DNA of 32,925 bases, from positions 1-32,925 of the forward strand of contig SLKS01000162.1 of the NCBI GenBank assembly GCA_007134465.1, written 5' to 3'. The stretch is from Kiritimatiellia bacterium. GTDB taxonomy: Bacteria > Verrucomicrobiota > Kiritimatiellia > UBA8416 > SLMC01. The translations under genes and the position numbers were made by a program. Below, one piece after another: positions 1 to 9,000 of this stretch (position 1 is the stretch's first letter; each line of letters opens with the position of its first letter). A model generated the notes under the pieces. That model ran no database searches and had not been told where the DNA came from. It worked only from the letters and a program-made list of their open reading frames with translations.

Positions 1-970
1 CAACAAGAACATTGTCGTAGTTCCTGATACTGGTTTTTGATCGAACAGTCGACCAACGGGTCCTTTCGCAACTGTTATCCAGAAGACCCACATCACAATC
101 ACCAGACGAATCCGTGCCGTCTAACGTAATATTGCCCCCAACATAAGCGACGCCGCCCCCGGTGTTCCACGTGCGTGCATCAATGTCTCCAGCAAAAAAG
201 TCGCCTTTGTGTACGATCTTCACATGTCCCACGTTTGTCGTGTTGTTCCCGCCCCCGCCCCAGGTTTGGATATCGCCGCGGTTGCCATCGCTGTCTGCTA
301 TAGAAACCTTGCCTTCGGCGTATATGGCGACAGGCTGACCTCTTTCAATGTTTCCTCCTTCACCCCACCAGCCATGGGTGGAAATGAATCCGATCCGGAC
401 ATCGCCCTCCACCGGATTCTGGCTACTTCCGATACTGACGGCGCCAGCCTGGGGCCGGCGTAGTGATCCGGAGGGCGTCACGTGAGCTGAGTCGGTCTCG
501 ATCCCGCCCATCGAGATGGGCCCGGCATTTATGATGACAAGGTTGTCTACAGTATCGTGATTTTGGTAGCCAATCCTTTCATCCGGCATCCTGTGCTTGA
601 TCGAGAGGCCGTCCTGGAGAACGCCACCGACCGTGTTTGTGATCGCGGCGCCACCCAGATCATAGGTGATCGTTCCGCGCACCCACTGCTCCTCATTGCC
701 CGCCTCATGGTCTGCCCTGGTGTAAAGCAGTTCATATCCGGAAAAGTTGACGACATCGACGCCAGTCCAGGTGAACGTGAAATTCGGATGATCCCCTGTG
801 GCCTCAATGGTATCTGGAACCCCGTCCAGATCCCCCTCGATTTCAAGGATCTCCTGTCCGATCTGCTGGGATCCCTCCACGCGCCATACGTCATCCTGTG
901 CGCGCGCTATGCCGCTCCACAAACCGATCCCTATCACCGCCGCAATCAATCCGCACAGATGATTTTTCAT
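1..970 (-). CDS. Secreted solenoid/repeat-module protein, partial (runs off the left edge); paralogue of the proteins at 10849-13749 and 16740-18140
   Basis: Not in the ORF track because it is open at the window edge. Manual minus-strand translation from ATG 970-968: MKNHLCGLIAAVIGIGLWSGIARAQDDVWRVEGSQQIGQ...DNLVIINAGPISMGGIETDSAH...ITLDGTDSSGDCDVG...IRNYDNVLV, no stop seen. Signal peptide present. Motifs align with DDLDIIHVGNVEMGGIDARSAG, IRLDGGDASGDM and IKNYRHVHI of the paralogues. Confidence 0.8.
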   Translation of the reverse strand, partial: MKNHLCGLIAAVIGIGLWSGIARAQDDVWRVEGSQQIGQEILEIEGDLDGVPDTIEATGDHPNFTFTWTGVDVVNFSGYELLYTRADHEAGNEEQWVRGTITYDLGGAAITNTVGGVLQDGLSIKHRMPDERIGYQNHDTVDNLVIINAGPISMGGIETDSAHVTPSGSLRRPQAGAVSIGSSQNPVEGDVRIGFISTHGWWGEGGNIERGQPVAIYAEGKVSIADSDGNRGDIQTWGGGGNNTTNVGHVKIVHKGDFFAGDIDARTWNTGGGVAYVGGNITLDGTDSSGDCDVGLLDNSCERTRWSTVRSKTSIRNYDNVLV

Positions 971-981
971 GTTGCCCCCAT

Positions 982-2334
982 TTACATGCCTTCACCCTCG
1001 TTCCATTCCCCACGCTTGTATCTGTACGCCCACATAATGCCGTTGTCACGGCTGTCGCCGGCGAGGAAAACGAAGTGGACATTGAGTTCGGGATCGTAGA
1101 AGGCGTGCCCGTGATCCCAGCGTCTCTGGATGCCATCGGGCATCGGGAGGGGGTCGAGCCACGTGCTGGTCTCCGGGTCGTAAACACGCACTTTCTCCTT
1201 CGAATAGGCGTAGTCGAAAAACACGACCACGTCGTTCACGGAATCGTAGTGAATCGAGCACCGGTTGGTCGACCAGCGAGTCGGGCATTCGCCCTTGGCG
1301 TCCGGCTGCGACCAGGTATCCGTCTCGATGTCGTAGACCAGAAGAACATGCCGATTCCCTGCCTTCTCCAACTCATCCCTGGATCCGGGCCCGAACTTCC
1401 CGCTGTATATGACATTGCGCTTTGTATCGTAGCATGCATTGATGTCGTACCCGTACAACCTCTTGCCTTTGACCTTCACCGGCGTCCAGACGTTTTGCTC
1501 AGGATCGAAATAAGCGCCTTTATCCTGACCAAAGAGAAAAAACTGTTTTCTGGGCGGGATGTAGAAGAACTGAGGGAACCCCATCCTAGGCTGATTCCCC
1601 GATGCGGGATACCACTCGAATTCGCCCATGGCGGTGTCGTAGTACAAGGGCGACTTGAGTTTCGGTTCCCTGGCCTTGATCTCCTTCTGAAGATTTCTCA
1701 GCCCCTCCAGAACATCCTTGCGGTTGGGGGCGTTATAGAGCGTTCCGGGGAAGAAGTATGCATTGTAGGCGTGACCGACCGCGGTGGCGAACCGGTTCCG
1801 ATCCGTGTCATACGCAAAGAACCCCCAGGCGTGTACCAAATGACCGGGCATTACTCGGCCTTCGCGGTTGACAACCTGGCCTTTCTCGTTGACCCTGAGA
1901 TCGCCGTCCTTGACCTGCTGGCTGAAGTTCCTGGTGTAGACGCCCGGATGAATGCAGATCCAGCGGTGGGCGTTGATGTCGTAGACCCAATAGTCGTTCA
2001 TGCCATAGCCGTCCGGCTTGACATAGGCATGATTCCCCTCTCCCCCGAAGAAGGCGCCGCGGATGTCCGGAGCCAGAACGAACGCCTTCCCCCCCCAGCT
2101 TCGTCCCCTCGCCACGCCCCATTCGGGATCCGGTGCGGGCGCTCCAAGCCTTACCCATTCGTTATCGCCCAGCGCCTTGATCTTCTCCAGATGCTCGCCT
2201 TGCGGCTCGCTGGGCATATCCTTAAGCGGTCCCTTGCGCTGTTCGGCGGCTCCCGCGAAATCCACGCAGAAAACACCCGTTCCAACGGCCAGTAGCGTTG
2301 CGATCGTGACGTGTGCGCATGTCTTCATTTTCAT
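982..2334 (-). CDS. Secreted kelch-like beta-propeller protein
   Basis: 450-aa ORF with signal peptide (MKMKTCAHVTIATLLAVGTGVFCVDFAGAAEQ) and repeated blades such as DYWVYDINAHRW, LVYDIETDTWSQP, VRVYDPETSTWLDP. 11 bp upstream of the partial gene at 1-970. Confidence 0.75.
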   Translation of the reverse strand: MKMKTCAHVTIATLLAVGTGVFCVDFAGAAEQRKGPLKDMPSEPQGEHLEKIKALGDNEWVRLGAPAPDPEWGVARGRSWGGKAFVLAPDIRGAFFGGEGNHAYVKPDGYGMNDYWVYDINAHRWICIHPGVYTRNFSQQVKDGDLRVNEKGQVVNREGRVMPGHLVHAWGFFAYDTDRNRFATAVGHAYNAYFFPGTLYNAPNRKDVLEGLRNLQKEIKAREPKLKSPLYYDTAMGEFEWYPASGNQPRMGFPQFFYIPPRKQFFLFGQDKGAYFDPEQNVWTPVKVKGKRLYGYDINACYDTKRNVIYSGKFGPGSRDELEKAGNRHVLLVYDIETDTWSQPDAKGECPTRWSTNRCSIHYDSVNDVVVFFDYAYSKEKVRVYDPETSTWLDPLPMPDGIQRRWDHGHAFYDPELNVHFVFLAGDSRDNGIMWAYRYKRGEWNEGEGM

Positions 2335-2370
2335 TCCTCTTTATAGAACTTTCAACACAGCCATCTGTAC

Positions 2371-2543
2371 ACGGCGTGTTGCCCCAATCGAGATTCCTCG
2401 ACTTCGCGCGGAATGACAGACCGGGATTCACCGTTTCCCCTTTGTTTTGTCATCCCGCGTGTCCGCCGTAGTTTTTTCCCGAAGGCGGAAGCTTGTCGAG
2501 GGATCTCGCCGAAGGCGTTTTTTCGATTTGGGCAACACGCCGT
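2371..2543. repeat. MITE-like element with ~20-bp terminal inverted repeats and internal inverted segments
   Basis: Left end ACGGCGTGTTGCCCCAATCG (2371-2390); right end 2524-2543 reads ACGGCGTGTTGCCCAAATCG on the minus strand (19/20). Inside the ends, CGAGATTCCTCGAC... is matched by inverted CGAGATCCCTCGAC. Confidence 0.7.
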
Positions 2544-2547
2544 TCAG

Positions 2548-5010
2548 TTATGGCCCGGTTTTCCACCAGGCGTACTGCAGCAAATGTCCCGACCGCAGCA
2601 GATTCCCGGCATCCGCATGCCAAGTCGAGTTGTTCGGCATAAACACGGGCGGACTGCGCGATTCGGGAAAGCTCTGCGCGAACAGCGACGATGCGCGGGT
2701 CAAGTACTCTCTGTTGCCGGTTTTCAAGCCCACATAGGCAAACAGACCGGACAGATAGATGGGCGCTTCGAAAAAGCTCTGCGCATGGAACTCGCGCTCG
2801 CAGCCCTCCTTCAACAATTGCAGGAGCTGCTCGTCGCCGGTCAGCGCGTGCAACTCGCACAGGCGCTGGATGGCCAGGCAATAGGCCTGGTCTTCGCGCG
2901 CATAGCTCTGGCTTCGCACCTGATGCCCTTCCCGATGCAAGTGCGGACCCTGGCTTTCCCACAGCGGTACGATATGATTGCGAAACAGGGCCAGCGCATG
3001 CTCAAGCCATTTTCTTTGGCCCGTCAATTCGAACATGGCTCCATAGACGGCCATCGTATGCACGGTTTCCGTAAGAGCGGGGTCGTCCAGTTCCTGCCAT
3101 ACTTCGATCAGGGCGTTAGCGTAGCGGTGACAAGCCTCCCGCACTTGGTGGTTGCCCGTGAGCATGTAATGCAGGACCAGTCCCGATATCAGGTTGGCGA
3201 GACGGGGCTGGTATGCGTCCCTGTTCAATTGCGTCGTGTGAAATTCCGGGAAAATGGCGAATCTCGCGCCGCCGCCCCGCTTTTGCAATCCGCGGTTTCT
3301 GGGCGAATCGCGATCCGACCAAAGCTGATCGACATCCACCGTATGCCGAACCATTTGCGAACCCAGTTGCAGGGCATGCACATCGCCAAAACGCAACGCG
3401 TTCAGATACATGTGATGCGACCATTCGTCTACGCCTACCTGGCCTCGGCCCGGAATGCTCAAATCGCCGAAATCCATCCACCCGAACCATTGGCCGGCAG
3501 ATACCCACGATCCGACTTGTCCCAACCACGGCTGCTTGCGAGCGGCGAACACGCTTGTGGGACTGTCCGGGTCCGAGGCGCTGCGCTGCATGCGGCCCCA
3601 GGATGCCAGCTTGAAATTCGCTTCGCGATGCTTTTCCACACGCGCATCCGGCGGCGCGAACAGACCCGGAGCCGCTCCGGTAACCGCATAATGCTCCGCC
3701 GAGGCCAGGGCAAAAAGAGGCATGTTCAGCTCCGCCCCTATCTCGTCAACGGTTCTGTCGGAAAAATCCAGCACAAACTCGTGTCCTTTTCGCAAGCCGC
3801 CAGGATAGCGATAAATTTTGTTGTTTTCGCCCATCGCGACCAGTTGCGTATCCATGCCCCCTCCCGGCCATCGCCAATGCCGTTGCCGCGGCCACTGACC
3901 CTCGGAAGGCCAAAGCCACAGGAGAAGCTTGTCCCGATCGAGCTCGATCGCCTTGTCGAAGTTCTGCCAGAACTCGCGGATGGCCGCGACCATGCGTCCA
4001 TGGTTGCCCTGAAGCTCCACCACGCCGCCCGTTCGGTCGCCTTGCTTCAGTTCCCGGTTGTCCCCCGTAACGGTATAGACGAAATCGTTCCAGGTATAGA
4101 AAGGCGCCCCGCCCCGCCGCTCGCGGTTATGAAACGGCAAGCAGCGTTGCAGCAATCGAAAACGGTTTTGAGCCTGTACGCCCTCGGCGGAGGCGGTGAT
4201 GGCGTCGCCTAGTCCCAGCCCCAGCTCAATCGCCATGCTGTCGAACGAAAACCATTCCGGCTTGGTCTCGCTTCCATATCCCATGGCGCCATGGTTCTCG
4301 AGCCAGAAATGGACATGCACGCGCGCCTGCCCGGCCCAGGCCGTCACACGCGCGGTGTAGCGCATGAGTTCGTCATGCGCGTCCGGGAATGTTCCACGTA
4401 TGCGCACGACCGCCCGCATCGGGCTGGACTCCTCCACGACCACCTCGTCCGGGCGGGCCGCGGCCACTTCACGACCGTCCTCGAGGATCAGGAAAGCGCC
4501 GCGTCCTTTCGCATTGACCAGCGTACGGCCTTCCTGCTTGACGTATTCGATCAGGCCGCCCGTCTCTTTCGGAATAGCGAATGCAATCGGACCGGTCGAA
4601 ATGCTCACCCGCTCCTGTCCGTCCTCCAGGACGACTGGAGACGTCGGCGCCGGATTGCCGCCCTGGGCCGAAACCATCAAAGCGCCGGCTTCGCCCTGCC
4701 CGACCGGAAGCTGCGTATCCATCAGCGCCCAGCGTACCGAGCCGTCGTCCCATGGCATCAGCATCCGAAACTGGGCCGGAATCGCCTTGCCGTCCGCGCG
4801 AACGGCAAGCGTTCCGGTATCGCGCAACGCGCCCCGGGCGAAGGGGATGCCCGTGGTCACCAGCGCCGGCATTCGCCCGGACTTGCCCGGCTCGCGCACG
4901 GTAAGGGCCATATCCATGCTTTCCGCTTTCGCATGCGGCCATATTCCGCTAGACGCCAGAAGAATCGAAGCCGCCACGATGAATTGTTGTCTTGTTGATT
5001 TCTGTTTCAT
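2548..5010 (-). CDS. PcRGLX/YetA-like exported protein (exo-rhamnogalacturonan lyase family-like, N-terminal RIFT-barrel type)
   Basis: ORF 2548-5052; likely start MKQKSTRQQFIVAASILLASSGIWPHAKAES (ATG at 5010, AAGGA upstream). N-terminal GIPFARGALRDTGTLAVRADGKAIPAQFRMLMPWDDGSVRWALMDTQLPV resembles the PcRGLX/YetA N-terminal domain. Alpha-rich C-terminal half. Confidence 0.6.
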   Translation of the reverse strand: MKQKSTRQQFIVAASILLASSGIWPHAKAESMDMALTVREPGKSGRMPALVTTGIPFARGALRDTGTLAVRADGKAIPAQFRMLMPWDDGSVRWALMDTQLPVGQGEAGALMVSAQGGNPAPTSPVVLEDGQERVSISTGPIAFAIPKETGGLIEYVKQEGRTLVNAKGRGAFLILEDGREVAAARPDEVVVEESSPMRAVVRIRGTFPDAHDELMRYTARVTAWAGQARVHVHFWLENHGAMGYGSETKPEWFSFDSMAIELGLGLGDAITASAEGVQAQNRFRLLQRCLPFHNRERRGGAPFYTWNDFVYTVTGDNRELKQGDRTGGVVELQGNHGRMVAAIREFWQNFDKAIELDRDKLLLWLWPSEGQWPRQRHWRWPGGGMDTQLVAMGENNKIYRYPGGLRKGHEFVLDFSDRTVDEIGAELNMPLFALASAEHYAVTGAAPGLFAPPDARVEKHREANFKLASWGRMQRSASDPDSPTSVFAARKQPWLGQVGSWVSAGQWFGWMDFGDLSIPGRGQVGVDEWSHHMYLNALRFGDVHALQLGSQMVRHTVDVDQLWSDRDSPRNRGLQKRGGGARFAIFPEFHTTQLNRDAYQPRLANLISGLVLHYMLTGNHQVREACHRYANALIEVWQELDDPALTETVHTMAVYGAMFELTGQRKWLEHALALFRNHIVPLWESQGPHLHREGHQVRSQSYAREDQAYCLAIQRLCELHALTGDEQLLQLLKEGCEREFHAQSFFEAPIYLSGLFAYVGLKTGNREYLTRASSLFAQSFPESRSPPVFMPNNSTWHADAGNLLRSGHLLQYAWWKTGP

Positions 5011-5082
5011 TTTGGACATTCCTTTTGACTTTGGATAGGCCTCGTTGGGCATACGGGTTGTGCGGCGGAGCCCGCCCTACGT

Positions 5083-5988
5083 TCACGGCGGATCCGAAAA
5101 ATGTTTTTCGCGCAGATAGGGGGTCGGATGGATTCGGATCAAATAGGATGCCCATGGCACGCGTCCGCGGTGAACAGGAAGTTGAGGATTGTTTTCGAAA
5201 TCCCGGGTATGATCCAAAATCGAAGCGTGGTTCAGATCGAATCGAAGCAGGGCGGCCATCGCCTCCTGGTTCTCGATGAACCGGCGCGCGCTGCCGTCCA
5301 GATGCCGACCGTGGAACGACAGCAAATCCACGGTTCGGGCGCCGGCCGGTCGTCCGCGCGCGCGTGGCTGATCGGGAATCGTCACGGTTGTACGCACTTG
5401 GAAATCCTTCATGAGATCGGCATAAATCGGCTGCAGATCGCGATACACTTGCATATCGCGCGGATCGAGATCCGGCGAGGAATTCCAGGCTTCCGGGTTC
5501 TCGGGTTGCGGCACATCCTCGGCGGGTTGCAACGTAATCCGAATTTGTCCTGCATATGGTCCGGAGCGATACGGAGTGAAAACAATCCGGGCCATCGGAA
5601 CGGGAGCATGCATCTGAAGAATCGGATTGAGCATGCGCATGTTCTCGACATCGGGGATGCGATAGACCGCCACGCTTTCGCGGCTGCCATCTTCCAGTTC
5701 CACGATCTCGTGGCGTTGCAGCGTCATGCCTTCGCCCATGTGCGCCATGCGGGACAGCGCCGCTTCACGATTCAGGTGGCGCACGGCCTGATCGACCCCG
5801 CCAGGCCGACCCTGCGCAAGATCCAAGAGGGTTCGCGAAATCCGCAGCCGCTCGGTCACGGTTGCTCCCGCGTCTTTCTTGTGCAACTCGATATCCATGT
5901 CGAGCTGCAAGCATCCCGTCGCTCCGCAGAGCGCCGCCAGAACCATGGCGGCCGCAGCGGAACGCTTTGCCTTTTTCCTTTGTTTCAT
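5083..5988 (-). CDS. Putative lipoprotein of unknown function
   Basis: MKQRKKAKRSAAAAMVLAALCGATGCLQLDMDIELHKKD...: basic-hydrophobic-small residues-Cys lipobox-like N-terminus. In frame within ORF 5083-6465; the longer form would overlap the upstream gene. Confidence 0.65.
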   Translation of the reverse strand: MKQRKKAKRSAAAAMVLAALCGATGCLQLDMDIELHKKDAGATVTERLRISRTLLDLAQGRPGGVDQAVRHLNREAALSRMAHMGEGMTLQRHEIVELEDGSRESVAVYRIPDVENMRMLNPILQMHAPVPMARIVFTPYRSGPYAGQIRITLQPAEDVPQPENPEAWNSSPDLDPRDMQVYRDLQPIYADLMKDFQVRTTVTIPDQPRARGRPAGARTVDLLSFHGRHLDGSARRFIENQEAMAALLRFDLNHASILDHTRDFENNPQLPVHRGRVPWASYLIRIHPTPYLREKHFSDPP

Positions 5989-6047
5989 GTGGCTCCTTGT
6001 TGGCAGAACGAGGACCCTGCCGCTTCGCTCCGGCCTTCCCGACCCTG

Positions 6048-9000
6048 TCACGGCTCGTGGACGGCCAAGGTTAGCTCGTGGCCGCCGAGCAGGGCCAGGG
6101 TCCCGTTCTGCGCCGTGGCCGAGGCACGACCGTGCTCGCCAAAGACCCCGGTTCCCTTGACGCGCATCGTATGCAGCCGCTTGCCGTCGGCAATGCGGAA
6201 AGCTTTCAGCTCGAAGTCCTGACGGTCCTGTGTTTTGGCAACGAGCACGTCCCCGTGAAACTCCGGGCGCAACCGCACCGCCGGACGGCTCTGGTAACCG
6301 CTTTGCTCGTTGGGCCGGAACAGGTCCTTGCCCGTAGCGCAATCCAAGCCGACAAAATAGAAGCCCTGGCCGGCATGGGGTCGGATTCCGTACAGTTTTC
6401 CGTTCCGGATGGTCATGGAATAGAGCGGCTGAGGCGATTGCCGGTCTTTCGGATCCGTGCGCCACAGCATGGCGCCGTTCTCCGCGGAAAGCATGTAGAT
6501 CGCGTTCACATCCCAGTCCTTCTTCAGGACAGCCAAAAAGCCGTCGCCCATGGCGAAGCGGAAAGGGGGCTCGCTAGACATGTCGTTATGGTCCACGAGC
6601 CGTTGCCAGGCGATGCGCATCTTTTCCACATCCAGCATAATATAGCGCCAGCCGTCCGTGACCAGCAGCCGGCCCCCGTCCCGCGCCAGCGGCAGTGCTT
6701 CCGGTCCGTCCTCCACCAGCGGATGTTCCGTATGCAAGGTCAGGTCGGGCAGGACCAGTCGCCCGATCAGACGGCCGGTGACCCGCGACCGGGTTGTGAG
6801 ATTGAACGGCTGACGCCGCACGCTGACCCAGCGGTCGTCGTGGAAATAGGGCGCGCCGTAGAGGGCCCCTTCCTCGCGTGTCTGCCAAGCCACTTCCCCG
6901 CGCGGATCGTCCGTGCCCAGATAGAGCGCCACGGTTTCGGACGCCCCCGCCAGAACCAGCAGTGCGCCGCTCTGGCTCGCATGCCGAATTTCGAAGGCGA
7001 ACGGCGCCCGGTAGCGCCATTTCAGAGTTCCGTCCTTGAGCCGGAAGGCCAGCACATCGTACCGCCCGTGCGTGACGACGACGTCGCCGTGAACATAGGC
7101 ATCGAAGAAGCCCGGCTCGTCCCCCAGTCCTTCCAACCGCAGCTCGTCGAAACGCGCCTCGCCCCGCACTTCCGTCGCGCGCCAACGGGTCTTGCCCGTG
7201 CGCGCGTCCACGGCATAGAGCAGGAACTTGTTGTCGAAACGCGTGCGTATGCGTCCGCCCAGGAACAGCAAGTCGGGTTCGACATCGTGCCGGCCGTGTC
7301 GTTCCAGCGTCAACCAAACCGGACTGCGTTCCTCTTCGAAGCTCGCGTTCCGGCTCGTTGCCGGGAATGCCATCGGCAAGCGTGGCGGCGCCGACGGCGC
7401 CAACAACCTGGCGGCAAACCCTTCCGGGACGGTCAGCGCGCACGTCTGCGCCACGTCCGCCAGACGCCATAGTCGTCGGCGCAAGGAGGCGGCCGTTTCC
7501 GCCTCGATCCCCTCGACGGCAAGCGCCGCGGCCGCGCTGTCCAATAAATGCTCCAAGGCCGTTTGCGCCGCCTTCGTCCCCGGATATTCCGGCAGCCGAA
7601 CGAGCCGTTCCTCGTCCGCAGCCTTGTCGAGCGCAGCCCTCGCCGCCTGTTCGAAGACCGTTGCGAACGATTCCGAAGACTGGCGCAAGCGATTCAAGCG
7701 GGTGGCGGCCCACACCTCGGCGCGCAGGGTCAAATCCTTTTCCAGCGGCGAGAGCGCTCCCCAATACATCGGCATCGCCTCGGCCAGCAAATCCGCATGT
7801 GTGCCTAAAAACGACGCATGCGCGGAAGGCGACACATGAGCGGCCGCCTGTTCAAGAATCTGCCGCGCCGTAGGGAGAATCTGTTCGACCTGCGCCTTTT
7901 GCAACGAGGTCATCGGATAGCCGTAGCGCCCATAGGTCGATACCACCGACTGCCACTGCCTCATGGCCCGCTCCTTGTCCCCGCTACGCTCGTAGGCCTC
8001 GGCGATGACGAAACGCGACTCCAATTCGTCGCCCAGCGTTGTCGCCGCACGACTCATTCCCAGGCCGTGCGCGATCTCCGACTCCGTATCCCGCGCATGA
8101 ACGCTGCCGCGCGCCAACGCCGCATGCGCCTGATACAATTGCTGATGGATCAGCGTCCTGAAATCGGTTGCCTCCGAAGGCAGTACGGCCAGGCACCGCT
8201 CCATCAAATCGGCCGCCTCCGAAAGGCGACCGTCCCGCAGAGCGACTTCCGCGCGCCCGAACAAACCCTCCGGATCTTCCCGTCCTTGCAAGGTCTTGTC
8301 CACCTCTGCCCGATCATATACCATCGCCACCTGGTCGGGCGCGAGGCGCAGCTCGAAGCGGGTGTTGTAGCGCTCGAACGTAACGCGGGCAAAAGGCAGA
8401 AACTGCGGATGCTCGTTTTCAACGGGTTTGTCGGCCGCGATGGCGCGCAAGGTTTCGATTTCCTTGCGGGGCGGATTGGGGAGATCTTCAAGATAGTCGG
8501 CCATTTTCGAAGACAACTCGACGGCGCGCTCGGCAGTGGAAACAAGGCTGCTGCTAAAATATCTGCGTCGTTCCGTCACGGGCCGGTTCCCATGGTTTAG
8601 ATCGTACACGGCCAGGTTCGAGCCAAACCCGAAAATCGGAAATCCCCAGTAGGAAAAGCCGCCCGCAATCAGCCGCCCGTCGCTTCCCAGAAACGGGCGG
8701 GCCGTCACCTGATAATTGGCCCGGTCGTGGCTTAACGTCATAAAGTTGTACGGGTCGCGGCCGGATCTTCTTTCGTATCGTTTGCGGATGCTCGGTTGCG
8801 GCTCGATTGCCACCGGATCCTCCAGACGCGCGTCGACCCTGCCCGTCTCGGGATCCAGCAAAACGATCGGCCCCTCTTCGCCGGTGCGGCCGTCGTGGCC
8901 GCTAGGCGCCATGACCAGCCGCCCGTCCGGTAGCGGCCCCAGGAAATAGGCGGCTCCGCCCGTTTTTTCCGCCGTCCAGCGCACCGTGCCGGTACGTCGG

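Noticed and set aside
898-4212. Plus-strand ORFs 898-2295 and 2413-4212
   Set aside because: Antisense to the kelch-like and PcRGLX-like genes; no recognisable motifs or signal sequences.
5989-6465. N-terminal extension of the 5083-6465 ORF
   Set aside because: Extension overlaps the 3' end of the propeller gene; a clear lipoprotein-type start (MKQRKKAKRSAAAAMVLAALCGATGC) occurs at 5988.
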